Of a DNA stretch of 64,000 nt, positions 51,412-63,257 are shown one piece after another; the stretch's first letter is position 1; the number at the start of each line of letters is the position of its first letter. The notes below the pieces were generated by a model that ran no database searches, was not told the origin of the DNA, and saw only the letters and a program-made list of their open reading frames with translations. The translations under genes and the position numbers were made by a program. The stretch comes from Paramecium pentaurelia (Eukaryota; Ciliophora; Oligohymenophorea; Peniculida; Parameciidae). The stretch covers positions 627,949 through 691,948 of the forward strand of contig CAJJDO010000016.1 in the NCBI GenBank assembly GCA_905183005.1, in the 5' to 3' direction.

Positions 51412-53084
51412 TCAATCATTTTTAGCATATTTTAATAAAGGGGTGTTTTGACCCTACTTCGAAAATTTCGATGGTTTTATTTAAGGTGATGGCTATAATA
51501 TACTAGATCTTTTAGTTGGGGTACCAATCGTCTAAGCACTATCAACAGACTCAATTTTCCCTTTAAGTATTGGTGAATCGGCTCCGAAAGCCTTTTACGA
51601 ATCAATTTGTTTTTGTTATTTAATTTATTTTTACATAACCATTCCTGGTGATTATTTAGGCGATTAGAGAGGAGAGTTTACATTTCTGGTTGCATCGAAT
51701 TTTGAATATCTAAAATATATTAAAATTTACTCATCATTTATTTTATGCATCATTGATTAAATTTCAATACTTTCATCAATTTCATCGAAATTTTAATCTT
51801 AATGTTCTACTTAGATCATTTCTTTAACTATTTCATATAAAAAAGGATGATTAAGACATCTTTCAGCATTGATTCTCTTATTTGGATCTTTCTCAAGCAT
51901 TTATTTAAGTAAATCTATAGCATATCCAGGAGCATTCTATAACTATTTAATATCAAAATTGACATTGGCTTCTCTATTTTATTTAACAACTGTAGAATAG
52001 CTTTTACCATTAAAAGCAGATTTACCAGTAAGCAATAAATAAAATACTAATCCAAGACTATAAATATCACAAACAGAAGAATATTTAGATTTCATATCTT
52101 TAATATTGATAACTTCTGGTGCAACAAAACCAGGAGTTCCACATCTACAATATAAGTAAACTGGTTCATTTACATAAGTGGCTAATCCAAAATCAGCAAT
52201 TACAACAGATTCCATCTTTCTATATAATATTTTTAAATATTTACTTTGGTTTCTTGAATAATATGTTTTCTAATTTTAAATCTCTATGCATAATATCTTT
52301 TTTATGCATTTCTTAAAGTCCTAAAAGGATGCCCACAATTATCTATTATATTTACTTAGTATTAATTAAAACTTTATCCTTAATTAAATCATATAATGAT
52401 CCACCTTCTAATAGCTCTAAACCTACATACAAAGAATTATTAGTCTCATAGACTTCATATAATTTCATTAAATGTGTATTATTAAGATTTCTCATTATAG
52501 TCAATTCATTTATTATAGCATTTTTTCCATTTTCTTCTCCATATGCAGGTTATTTGGCAAATGCTTTTATTGCCATTAATTAGTTGTCTTCTATTCTCTC
52601 TGCTTAATAAACCTAATTAAATATCATTATATACAGATGCAAAGTTTCCTTTCCCAATTTTTTTATAAACTCTGAACATATTATGAAATTACCATTAATT
52701 AATTCTTTCTCCAAGAAAGGATCTCCATTCAATAATTTACTAAACTCCTGCATTTAATCTCTATTTAACCATATTTTCAACACAATCTCTCAAAAATTGC
52801 AAGCCTATAATAGGACCTAAACTATCGTCATCCTCATCTTTTTTTGGAATAGCTTATCTCAAAATTTCAAATTTGGTATCAAAATCAAGCTTTAAACACT
52901 TATTTGGTAATGTGGCTTTCTAAAATAGCTAATAATTAATTACTTTTGATGAAAGTATATATTAATCATAACCATAAAGTACTCTAATCTTTCCATTTTC
53001 TTTGGTAAATTCTCCTTAAATATACAATCGTTCATTATTGAATTTAAAACCATTTGGAATAGGCATCCATAATTTTTAATACAT
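51412..53084 (-). CDS. Ser/Thr protein kinase with N-terminal PH-like region
   Basis: 534 aa after three introns (52613-52634, 52220-52244, 51710-51730; the last is 21 nt, in frame and stopless). The first ~145 residues look like a PH-type beta domain (RLYIQGEFTKENGKIRVLYG). The kinase domain follows: IGKGNFASVYQAE, MAIKAFAK, IMHRDLKLENIL, ADFGLATYV, CGTPGFVAPEV, CDIYSLGLVFYLLLTGKSAF and closing DPNKRINAERCLNHPFL. HRDLKLEN and the CGTPGFVAPE segment fit the CAMK/AGC-like plant-and-ciliate type kinases. The C-terminal tail is rich in SP/TP sites (SPLQSPKQSPGM, TIGTPTKRSS) and less A+T-rich than its surroundings. Confidence 0.92.
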
Positions 53085-53296
53085 CAAAATTTTGAATATT
53101 AATGAATAAAGTATCTAAATATATATCACGATTTAAACTTGGTAAATACAAATACTAATAAAAATCAAAAACTTATAGAATCTAATTTCATTTAATAAAC
53201 AATTCTTTCTGGAAGAATTTAAAAAATCTATATATATATTGATTTGACAAATTAAAAATTAAAAAATTTAAAAAATTATCAAAAAATAAAACTAAT

Positions 53297-54791
53297 TCAA
53301 AACTTTCTAAAAGTTTATTACGACACTTTTAATTGATGAAAAGTTGGAATACTTTTTACATTTAATGATTATTTCATCTAATCCATCTCATTAAAATATT
53401 AAGTTTATCTAAATTCTTTGATTATATACTCATCCCTTGTAGTCTCTTAAACTAAATTTTATTGGAAGTGTCCTAAAATTTAACCTATCTCATTAGGCGA
53501 CTTCCCTTGCAATTATCTGACCAAAAATATATATATTAGACTTTTAGTAAAATCATTAGAATTTCGTACATGCTAACTAAAATTAAATATTTATATAACT
53601 TAACAAGGTCAACAAATACAACATTAGGATATTCATCAATTAATTATTCTATACATTAATAATCTTCTAGGACTATTCCACCTAATAAAGGTACAGGCAC
53701 ATTCAATAATTCAATATTTTTTGGAGGTATTGAAGCCACCATCTAATGAATCCATTTCACATGTTTAAGAAATAGCATAAGGATTGCTCCTAATTATTAA
53801 ACATTTTAGGCTACAAATATCACCGATCTTTCTAAAATAATATTTATTGCAACTAATCCTAGACTAAGAGCATTGTGCAATATTTTTAATTATTTAACAT
53901 GGTAATCATTATATTCATAATAGGATTATGGTATTTATTTACTTGGAATTTATATAGGGAGAGTTTCAAAAAGAGGACATTTTTGAATGTATTAAATAAA
54001 TGTCAAATTATTAAACCTCTCTTCTTTGGCACAATCTAATTAATTGAATTCATACTCATAACTTCTATTAAAAAATCAATAAAATATTTCATTAAAGGCA
54101 AATATGAAACTATGCAAAGTACTCTTTCACATTTCAAATAACTATTTTTTGATGGACAAACATCTTGTATTGATAAACAAATACAATAAGCTAATTGATT
54201 ACTATTATACTCTATAATAAATTAAGTTATAACATTATTTTTCAAATGATTCTGAAGTTTTAATTGGTAAAATAAAGCAATTTGGATTATTTTCTGATAC
54301 AAATCTTTTATAAAGAATTTCATTAATTTCACTTTATGAATCTGATAATTTCTTCTAAACATCTTTTGCTCCATATGGAAATACCAAATCAGGTAATAAT
54401 TATTCAAGATGACATGCCCCATATTAATAAAGTATATCAGTTTTACCAAGAGAAGAATTTCCAATTAAATAAATGCCTTCATAAAATTTACTAATTAGAT
54501 GTCTATTTTATTATGAAAATTTCTCCATCTTATTATTAATATTTTGATAACTCTAAATTTTCTTAACTCCTCCACCTTCCTCTGTATCAACATGAACACT
54601 AAATGAGTTTTTTGTTGACAATGGTTGTCTATTATAAAAAGATGTTTTGCGTTGACTATTTTATGAATTTGAAATTGATGTACTCACTTTTGTTTCTACT
54701 CCTTGAATATTTCTAAATTTATCTTACTTGTATGTGTTCTAGATGCTTTAGACCCAACTAAGTGATCTACATTAGTTTTTTTGGTTAACAT
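53297..54791 (-). CDS. DENN-domain protein, probable Rab GEF
   Basis: 467 aa after four introns (54702-54727, 54212-54233, 54036-54055, 53577-53599). A Ser-rich N terminus of ~75 residues precedes the DENN module: an upstream part (KFYEGIYLIGNSS; FPYGAKDVQKKL; FILPIKTSESF; CLSIQD; CERVLCIVSYLPLMKYFIDF) and a central part (LILERSVIFVAQNVQQLGAI-type block, then LKHVKWIHQMVASIPP and NVPVPLLGGIV), ending with VVFVDLVN. DENN proteins exchange nucleotide on Rab GTPases in membrane traffic. The downstream dDENN part is shorter (SPNEIGQILGHFQQNLVQE...). Exon phases were checked one by one. Confidence 0.9.
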
Positions 54792-55121
54792 ATATAAATG
54801 AGTAGGATCGTTATTTTACATTAATTTAATTTTGTTAATAAATTATATGATAAAATACTCAAACTAATTGAATAATTATACATTTTAAAAATTTTCATGA
54901 TCATATATTTTATTTAATACTCTTTTATTTCGTGTTAATTACTTTATAATTATTTATATAAAGCTATGTTAAAATAAAGTAAGATTTAAGAATTTACTAT
55001 AATGGATAAATATAGATTGTTCAAATTTACTGATATTCCATTACTTTATTTGTAAAGAAATTATAATACAAAATCTGCAACTTAATATGAGACAATATTA
55101 ATTAAATCAAAATATTTTTTG
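54792..55121. other. Intergenic spacer, nothing recognised
   Basis: About 330 bp of A+T-rich sequence upstream of the DENN gene and downstream of the Cache-type gene. No coding-like frame. Confidence 0.55.
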
Positions 55122-56678
55122 TCAAGCAAATAGAATTTCTTTTTCACTTTGTAGATTCTAATCTTCAATTTCATTTAATAAATCTTTTATTTGTTTAAAT
55201 TTTTTTATTTTTCTTTATTTAGGATACTATTACTTATCTTCTTCTTTAGAACATAATTTATTTTTTTTTGAAGGCCTTCTATAATGTATTAATTCAACAA
55301 CACTAAAATATAAATTTGTTATTTCTTAAGATTAAATCAAATATTTTGATTTTAAATAAGAAATCATAGATAAATTAAAAATCCAATTATCATAAATGTT
55401 ATATTTTGTATAACATATTAATAAATTTAATTATCTAAGCATAATGCTTGATATAAATTATGCAATCATAAGAACAAATAAAGTTAAAAGTAAATACATA
55501 ATAATATTCTGCTATGTGATATTCTTTTCTTCGTTATTTATAAATTTGTATTATTATTATTAAATCATTTTGATATTTTTTGAATCCTTGAATAATAATA
55601 AAATATAGGGAGTGTTAGCTATTTCTGCTGTTTAAATGATACAATAATCATCTAATTTTGAATTATATCTACATAGAACATTATCTTATTCTAAAATCAT
55701 ATAACAACTATTTGAGAAGTTCTTGTGATTATGATAATTCATAATCTATTGAAAATCAATTTCATTAAAACCAGTATAAATCTCATCAAATATTGAATAA
55801 AAGGATTAATTTAACTAATCGTAAAGTCTACTATAAATAACTAAACCTTAACGGTTAATTACCATTAAAGTAGTTTCTGAATCTACAAGTTTAAATGCTG
55901 ATGATTAATTAAAATCTATGTCTTTGGCAATTACTCCTTCAAATCCATTATTTATATTTAATAAATTAGAAGTCATAGCTATTCTTATTCCTCCTGAAAA
56001 TATTTCATATGGTTTTCCATAAACAATAAGATAATTATTATTAATAATATTCTATGTATAATTCACATGATACAAGTACCATGGCCTTTAATGAGGTTTA
56101 AATCCAGAGTTAAAGTAGAAGCCTTAATTTATAGTATAAAATTATGCTTAATTTGCATGACTAAAATATAAAGCTTATGCATTATCAATTGCATTCCTAA
56201 ATTATGTAAGTAAGGAAGTTACTGCAAAAACGTAACCTAACTGATCTATATGAGTTTGATTAAACCTATCTCCAAATAGCCCAAAACAATAAGAGGAACT
56301 ATAGGAATACGAATCATTAGTATTAGGCTTATTCAAACATTATTAGGGTACCATTATTGCAATGCCAGTTTTTTCTGTAAATTTATTGAGTGATTAAACA
56401 ATTTTAATTTGTTATGAAGCAGACTAGATTAAGTATTGAAGATTATTTTTATGCAACCAAACACTATTCAATTATTGCAGAGTTTATTTTACAAATATTT
56501 TTTCAGATGATTCTTCTATTGTTTTCTAAACAATCAATTAACTAATGATAATCGAAGAGGCTAATAGTAGAAATACAAATATTGAACTTACTATTTGTAT
56601 GATTAGAATTTGATTCTTTATTCTCCAATCTTTATTGATGTACCAAAAATGTTGTTATTTTAATTTATTCAATATCAT
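55122..56678 (-). CDS. Two-pass membrane protein with Cache-like extracellular sensor domain
   Basis: Intronless, 518 aa. A cytoplasmic start, a first membrane span near residues 28-48 (IVSSIFVFLLLASSIIISQL), an extracellular region of about 310 residues with many N-glycosylation sequons (NYT, NQS, NFS), and a second span (MYLLLTLFVLMIAQFISSIM) followed by a ~110-residue basic cytoplasmic tail. Inside the loop, HQRPWYLYHVNYT, EIFSGGIRIAMTSNL, GFEGVIAKDIDF and INRQGLVIYS follow the order of dCache domains (R-P-W-Y, G-x-x-A-x-D, x-x-G-x-V-x-x), as in alpha2-delta subunits and bacterial chemoreceptors. It probably senses a small ligand or is a channel-associated subunit (inference). Confidence 0.82.
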
Positions 56679-56997
56679 AAAATTTTATTACTCTGATCTT
56701 TCCTAATTAAATTACACTTAGTATATAGTATAAATTAATTTTGATAAATAAAAATACAGTTAAAGATATTTTTAATGAGATAATCCCCATTCTACATCAT
56801 AAATATAATGATATATAATTAATTAGATAATTATCTATTTAATATGTTAAAATTTATTTAATAGATTTAAATTGATAATTCTTTTCTATTATTGGATATC
56901 AAAGAGTTTTGTGATTATTTTTGGAAAAAATGCTTTCCATTTTTAATTCATTAATAAATTTAGATTTTTCAGAAATATAATATATTAATAATTATTT
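56679..56997 (-). other. Spacer holding a possible C-terminal extension of the CK1-like kinase
   Basis: Immediately past the kinase TGA the same frame stays open for 32 codons (to TGA at 56899-56901) with coding-like content such as YISEKSKFINELKMES. The rest (56679-56898) shows nothing. Confidence 0.4.
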
Positions 56998-58452
56998 TCA
57001 GTTAGTGGTTTCTTGGAATTTATTGAATCTTTTATTGTAAAAACTAATTTATATGTGTAGATGTACTCATATGCTTAATTTTAAATTATGTTATTGTATT
57101 TCTAATTCAAAGGAATATCACTATTGTTTTCATCCATCAAATCTTAATATTAAGATTCTTATTATCTATCTGTTTTATTCCAATTAGGAAAAAAAGTAGG
57201 TTTTTCTATTTCAATTTGAGAAGGCAGATATTTAATTTTCATTGAACTAAAAGTACCAACATTTGAATTTGATGACGAATTAGATAAATGTCTGAAATCT
57301 GTTCTCTATCCAGGTTTTTTATTAGGATCAGGGGGTAATAAAAGATGATGCTAAGAAGACTAGATTTAATTAAATTATACGCAACTTGTGGATGCTATTA
57401 TTAATCATTGACTGTCCAAATGATTTATTGTGATAATTTTGATGAACTTTTCATTAAGTTTCCTGGAGAAAGTTCTTTAAGTTTATTGAATTCAAAGGAT
57501 TTTTTAGATTCTAAAGAGCTAAATTTTTTAGTAGATTTCATTAATCCTTCAGTCCAATCATATATTCCATCTAATAGAAATGAATTATTTTCTGCAATTT
57601 GATTAAGAAGTTAAAGGATATATTAATAATTAGGTTGATCTAAGAATTTCAAGGATTTCAAATATTAAAGTATTTCAACTAGTTCATGTGGTTAATTAAT
57701 GCATAATTCATTTAAATCTATATTTTATTTGATTTCTCCAACAGCTTTAGTTCTTTCATTTTCTGAGACTGGTAAATTTTACCATGGTAAACTGCCACGA
57801 AGAAAATATAAAATTACATAAAAAAGAGATTCTAAATCATCCTTCCTAGATATCTCATGACCCTAATGAGCAGCAACAGATGCATATCTAGGAGTACCCA
57901 TAAATGTTTTATCGCTTTTAAAAGGCCTATTACACAAATATAATATAATAATTACATATGTTCTCCTTAAATACAATAAATTTTACTAATGCCAAAATCA
58001 ACTATATAAATTTCATCATTATCTTTAGACATTAATATATTTTCTGGTTTAAGATCTCTATGAACAATATTTTTGTTGTGAATATTTTTCAGAATATTTA
58101 CACACTCATATGCAATTTGTATTGTACATTTTAAACTGAATTTCTTTTGTTATCTGAAAAAATATGATAAATCTCTTCCTAACAATTATATCACCATAAT
58201 ATTGAATTCATTTTCATTTCCATACCAAATCAATTTAGGAGTACCTTCAGCATCATTTAATTATTTCAATATTTCTACTTCTCTTTCTAAAGATCTCATT
58301 TCTTCATTATCTTCTTTCTCCAATTTTAATGCTGCATCTTAATTTGTTTATTTATCAAACACTAAAAAGACTACACCAAATGCTCCAGATGAAATCTTCT
58401 TTTTAACAACAAATCTATTCATAAATACTCTTTGCTAACTACTTTGACTCAT
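56998..58452 (-). CDS. CK1-like Ser/Thr protein kinase
   Basis: 458 aa after three introns (57927-57955, 57360-57385, 57044-57066). Kinase motifs: ISSGAFGVVFLVFD, AALKLEKED, GRDLSYFF, NIVHRDLKPENILM, VDFGISKIY, FMGTPRYASVAAH and DDLESLFYVILYFLRGSLPW, with the CK1 features of a 'G-T-x-R-Y-A-S' segment in place of APE and of LESL-x-Y. The kinase covers about residues 12-300; the tail is Ser/Asn/Gln-rich with LLLPPDPNKKPGQRTDFRHL. CK1-type kinases are numerous in ciliates, so no orthologue is named. The second intron begins GTTGCG, an unusual 5' end, but only it restores the tail frame. The end was placed at the first TGA after the third intron. Confidence 0.9.
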
Positions 58453-58503
58453 AAAGAAAATATTATTTATAAATTTTGGATTTTAATATAAAATTCTTGC
58501 CAA

Positions 58504-59156
58504 TCAATAATAATATGGGTATCCTCCATAATATGCTGGTCTTACTGTAGAATAAGTTAAAGGAGTGGTATATGATGCTACAGGTTAGGTGACAACTTAT
58601 TGAACTGGTTGTACAACTGAATAACTTAAAGGAGCAGGAGCATATTGAACAGGGGCAGCAGGCTAAACATTTCACTAATACTTCTTACAACTCTTTAAAC
58701 TTATCTCTCCACTGCTTCATATTCAACTCTTGGAACTGTTTTTTATACAGGTACATATTCTGTTTATGTTTCATAGACTGTTCTTGGAATATAATCTGTT
58801 TAATATTCTACTGGGTAATAATCTGTAACATATTTTGTCACAGGCTTTTTAACCTCAATAGTCTCAGTCTCATACTCAACAACTGGTCTTTAATACTCTC
58901 TATATTCAACTCTGGATTCTCCCTTGATTGTTGGTTGAGCAGCAACAACTGGTTGCACAACAGATTAAACTACTGGTTAGACAACTGATTAAGTGACAAC
59001 TGGAGCAGGAGCTGTATAAATAGGGGCTGGAGATGTATAAATTGGAGTTGTTGCAACTGGTCTAACAATTGATGCTTAAGGATAAGCAAGAGGTGCTGCA
59101 AAGGATGCTGCAAGTGGTTATGTGTATGATGGGTAGAATCCTGGATAGAAGGACAT
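58504..59156 (-). CDS. Alveolin-like / epiplasm protein
   Basis: 208 aa after one intron (58663-58688). N- and C-terminal thirds are Pro/Ala/Val/Tyr-rich low complexity (MSFYPGFYPSYTQPL; VVQPVVQSVVQPVV; YYGGYPYYY at the end). The middle ~75 residues carry the charged, valine/proline-punctuated repeats typical of alveolins: YETETIEVKKPVTKYV, DYYPVEYQTDYIPRTVYETQ, EYVPVQKTVPRVEYEAVERQ. Alveolins line the inner face of cortical alveoli (epiplasm in Paramecium). This is a short member; family call by pattern. Confidence 0.82.
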
Positions 59157-59224
59157 TTGGAATAAATTTATTTATATGCATTTAATTTTAGGATTTATTT
59201 CCTTTAATAAATGTTCTAGAATAC

Positions 59225-60114
59225 TCAATTTAATAATTCTACACTGTCTAAAGTAATATTTCCTAATTTGCCTATCCTGAATCCATTTAATATAAAATCA
59301 ATTGTAGTCTCATAATTATAATGATTATATCTTTCTCTTACAGCCAACATATATTAACCACCTGTTTTAGGTCTTTCATTTAGACCATAAATTTTATAAT
59401 ACTTTTCCATCTATTATTAATTCATCTCTCTTACTAAATAGTCTAACATTCTTTCTTTGGTAACAACTTTATCTTTAATACATCCAACCAACTATTCAAA
59501 GATTATTTGTTATGTTTTACTCCTAATTTAAGACCTTGTTCTTCTTCTGTAATATTTGGGATCATTACACCAGGAGAATCAACCAAATATGCTAAAGGTT
59601 CATCACATATTTTAATTCCTGCTACATTTTTAGTAGTACAAGGGCTTGCTGTAGATTTTGCTATAGCTTTTCTTTTATTTAATTTTGGAGTTGTTTATCT
59701 TAATTAATTAATTATTGTAGATTTTCCAACATTAGGCATTCCACAAATCATTAACCACATACCTACAGTTGCAAATTTAGCTGATTTATATGTATTAGTC
59801 ATCATAATCAATTCTCTTAAATTCAATCTCTCCCTTGCAGATGTAGCTATACATTAAATTCCCACTCTTTTATATTTCTCTATTATTTTATTAGTAATAT
59901 CTTAATTGCATAAATCAAATTTATTAAATATGATAATCTTCTCTTTATTATGAGCTTACATTAAATTATCAAAATGATAATTTTTTGATGAAAAAGGTAC
60001 CCGAGCATCTCTCAATTCTAAAAATAATTATACATCTTATATTCTCTTTTCTAAATGTTCCATAGCTCTTTTCATATGTCCAGGATACCATGAGATCTTA
60101 TCTGAATTATTCAT
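59225..60114 (-). CDS. MTG1: Mitochondrial ribosome GTPase 1 (MTG1/YlqF family)
   Basis: 286 aa after one 29-nt intron (59492-59520). The GTPase motifs are circularly permuted: G4 NKFD (with IATSARE as G5) comes first, then G1 GMPNVGKSTIIN, then G2 region TTKNVAG and G3 DSPGV. The N terminus SDKISWYPGHMKRAM is the family signature (WFPGHMAKA in bacteria). The C-terminal domain (RERYNHYNYETTIDFI, FRIGKLGNITLD) fits the YlqF/MTG1 length. These proteins help assemble the large ribosomal subunit, in eukaryotes the mitochondrial one. Confidence 0.94.
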
Positions 60115-60360
60115 TTTATTTATGGTGTATATATTTAAAATAAACTATTGTTTTTTTAGTTTTATATAATTAAATAATATGTTAATATATTTATTACATT
60201 ATTAAAATAAATAAATGAACAAGATTAAATCATTTTTTTCTATATAAACATAATCTTTTATAATGAAATTTGTTATAATAAAAAAATATCTTAAACTTAA
60301 AAACTTTATATATTTTTTTTTATTTGCTTTATTTTAGATAAAATTAAATAATTTATATTA

Positions 60361-62000
60361 ATGAGTTAGTCAATGTCACAAAGTTTCCTTGTTAAACATT
60401 ATTGTCGAAATCACCCTACAGAGTAATTGACAAGCTTTTGTTCAACAGTAGATTGCTTAAAACCTTTATGTAAAGAATGTATTGAATCACATACTTAATA
60501 TCATAATTAAATATCTTCAACTGCTAACATTGAAAGCTTAGCAAATGTTAAATTGTTTTGCTAAAAAAAAATACAATCAGGAATAATTGAGATATAAAAA
60601 ATATAATCAATTGTAAACTAATATGGTTAAACTGAATACGAAGATCAGACAATTAAAGATATCAAAAAGGCAAAAGAAAATGTAATAAATCTAGTTAATT
60701 AATACTTTACATTACTAGAGGATCAATATAAACAATATATAGAATCTTAAACTAATTCTTAATAAATATTTATTTAGTAATAAGAAAATGTTTAAAATTT
60801 TATTAATGAATTAGAGGGTTTATATGTTGGATTGGAGAGTTCAAATTAAATAAATGTAATCTAGATTGTTTGCACTTTGGATATAAAAAAAAATTAACTT
60901 AAATTTAGGAAGGTAATGAAAAATTTATAAAATTTATAACAAAATAATCCATCCATGATTTAACTAAGTTAAGTTAATTTATAACATATTCAATAAGCAT
61001 TATCTAATTATGTATAAATTGAATTTGTTCCTTTATAAGAGAATTTGTTACTCAATACAAGTTAAATATCTTCAGTTTATTAAGAAACCTATCTTTAATA
61101 AAATGAATTTTTTAAAAATAAGTATAAATTATTACACTTTTTTGAGACAGGTAAATCAATACTTTGGTTATATGACTTAAGTTTACCTAATTAATTATGG
61201 AGACCTGTTTAAATTTCAAATTATATTGAAGTATTACCATTTTCAAAATCGTTAATAACTCCAGATGGATAGATTTATTTAACTGGTGGATCATTACCAA
61301 ATAAGAAGAAGAGTAATAAAATTTATTAATTCAATTTTTAAAATTATCAATTATAAGAAATTGGATAAATGAATAATGGTAGAAGTTCACATGGTTTAAT
61401 TTGGAAATAAAATGAACTTTTTATTATTGGTGGATATTTAGATAATTTATAAATAACAAATTAATGTGAGGCATTTGATTGTATAAATAAAAGAATAATA
61501 AAATTACCAAATTTAAGTAATGCTTTAGGATCACCTAGTGTTAGTATTTTTAATGATATTGTTACAGTTGCTGGTGGAATAAGTAATAAGTTATATTTAT
61601 ATTAGTGCAAAATATGTCTATTAATTAATAAATAGAATTTTTATAGAAAGACAATTGGGTATCTTGTATTATAACATCATAATTGACAACAATGGCTTCA
61701 ATGATGTGTTCAATTTAAATAGAATAAAATTAATTAATGCTATTTGGTGGATATTCAGAAAATAATAAAGGATCAAAAGAATGTACTATTCTAGAGATAA
61801 ATGATAAGACAGCTAAAGTAATTTAAACTAAATAACTGCCTTAAGCTGAAGGATTTTGGAATAATATACCAATTATTTATTAAGGAAGGATCTTGGCTTT
61901 ATAGAATGTAGTGTTAGATAATTAAGGTAATTGTGCTCATGATCAAAGAAGAATTTTAATTTATGATGGGACATTTTGGAAGTATAATGATTTAAAATGA
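60361..62000 (+). CDS. B-box zinc finger and kelch-repeat protein
   Basis: 538 aa after one intron (61583-61605). Residues ~12-50 form a B-box: HYCRNHPTEQLTSFCSTVDC, then CKECIESHTQYH with the expected Cys/His order. A coiled coil of about 170 residues follows (IKDIKKAKENVINLVNQYF). From about residue 250 come kelch repeats: LITPDGQIYLTGGSLP, ELFIIGGYLDNL, DIVTVAGGI, LMLFGGYSENNKGSKE, each with the double Gly after hydrophobic residues. Such B-box/coiled-coil/kelch proteins are common in ciliates and serve as adaptors or ubiquitin-ligase-type scaffolds without a RING here. The 3' end is 2 bp from the convergent gene. Confidence 0.9.
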
Positions 62001-62002
62001 TA

Positions 62003-63009
62003 TCATATATTATATTCAATTTTAGTTTAAGCTCTTATTGGTTATCTTCCTCTATGACCTAATCCAGAGCCTTGAGTTCTTTTTAGTAATGTTTAGGTTT
62101 AAGCTAGCATTTAATTTTTGCTCATAGGGAAATGATTTGAAAAAGTCTTACAGAATGAAGAAGCAGATTTAAATCCATTAATTGCAGTTTCTGCTAATTT
62201 TTTAGTATTATTTCCATAATAATTAGATTATCTCAAAACACAATTATCCAAATTTTATGCACTTTTTGTAATTTATTTAATTTCTAGCGAATTATTTGGT
62301 TTAACGATAGGTGTAAAATTAAAATAATTTTATGCTTCACTTTTTTTAGGAGTCAGAAATAATGATTTGGTTGACATTGCTTTCTAATTGACTCTTTTTA
62401 AAGGACTTTAATTTGGAAATTATCTTGTTGTTGATCTTACTTCCATAGATTCTCTTCTATCTCTTTCATTATAACATCTAACATATTAAGTACTTGCAGG
62501 TCTTTATTATCTCCTTCTGTTTAATTCAAAATCGAATTATTATAATTGCTGCATAAATCCTGGATTAGGATTGATTTAAGGTCTCCTACTAATGAGAAAT
62601 GTAAGTGCAGCTTAAAGTGAGTAATTATATATTTGCATTAAATAGGCTATTACCAATGTAGCACTTCTACTAACTCCAACAAAGCAATGGACTAAAACGT
62701 TCTTTGTTTTTCGTTATTCATCAATAAAATGTATAGCTTCTTCAAAATGTCTTCTTATAGGATCATATGCAGTATCATGTAGCATAATCAACTAAAGATG
62801 ATGAACATAACTACTTTTTATTCACAATCAAATTTAAGATTAGACAATTCTGTCCCCACAGTTAATACTGCTCCAATCTAGTTTTATTGCATTAATTATG
62901 GATTCAAAGCAGCCTCAATTCCACTTAAAAATAATGCTCCATAGTTTTCAATCTTTCCTAAAATTAAATCCATCTGTCCTGATGGGAATGGGGGTCTAGG
63001 TTATAACAT
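62003..63009 (-). CDS. Dual-specificity protein phosphatase
   Basis: 327 aa after one intron (62792-62814). The N-terminal ~150 residues are a DUSP domain: GKIENYGALFLSGIEAA (typical 'I-x-x-x-L-[FY]-[LI]-G' entry), GAVLTVGTEL, MLHDTAYDPIRRHFEEAIHF and the active site VHCFVGVSRSATLVIAYLM with catalytic Cys and Arg, followed by RRPQINPNPGFMQQL. The general-acid Asp is in LHDTAYD. The ~170-residue tail is Ser/Lys/Arg/Gln-rich with TP/SP sites. Substrate unknown; MAP-kinase-type DUSPs are the nearest class. Confidence 0.92.
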
Positions 63010-63257
63010 ATTTCTCAAATAAAATTAAATATTAATATTAAAATTCATAGCAAAACAAAACAGAACTTTTCATTAAAATTATTTAGTAATTTAAATGCAC
63101 TAATTATTCATATTCATGATTTTAATAAAATTCGTTAACTAAAATATATAAAAATACTATAATATATTAATATTGAACATAAATTCCAAAATTAAAAATA
63201 AAACTGTGGTTTAAATAATTGATATTTTTTATTAATGTATATATAATTAATGTTCCA

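Noticed and set aside
51430..51710. A less A+T-rich island that looked like a structured non-coding RNA (inverted motifs such as GGCTCCGAAAGCC).
   Set aside because: Read on the minus strand it is the continuous C-terminal coding tail of the kinase gene (SP/TP-rich) up to TGA at 51412.
53303..53321. A fifth, 19-nt intron near the end of the DENN gene.
   Set aside because: Exon-phase arithmetic failed with it; the uninterrupted frame reads to TGA at 53297.
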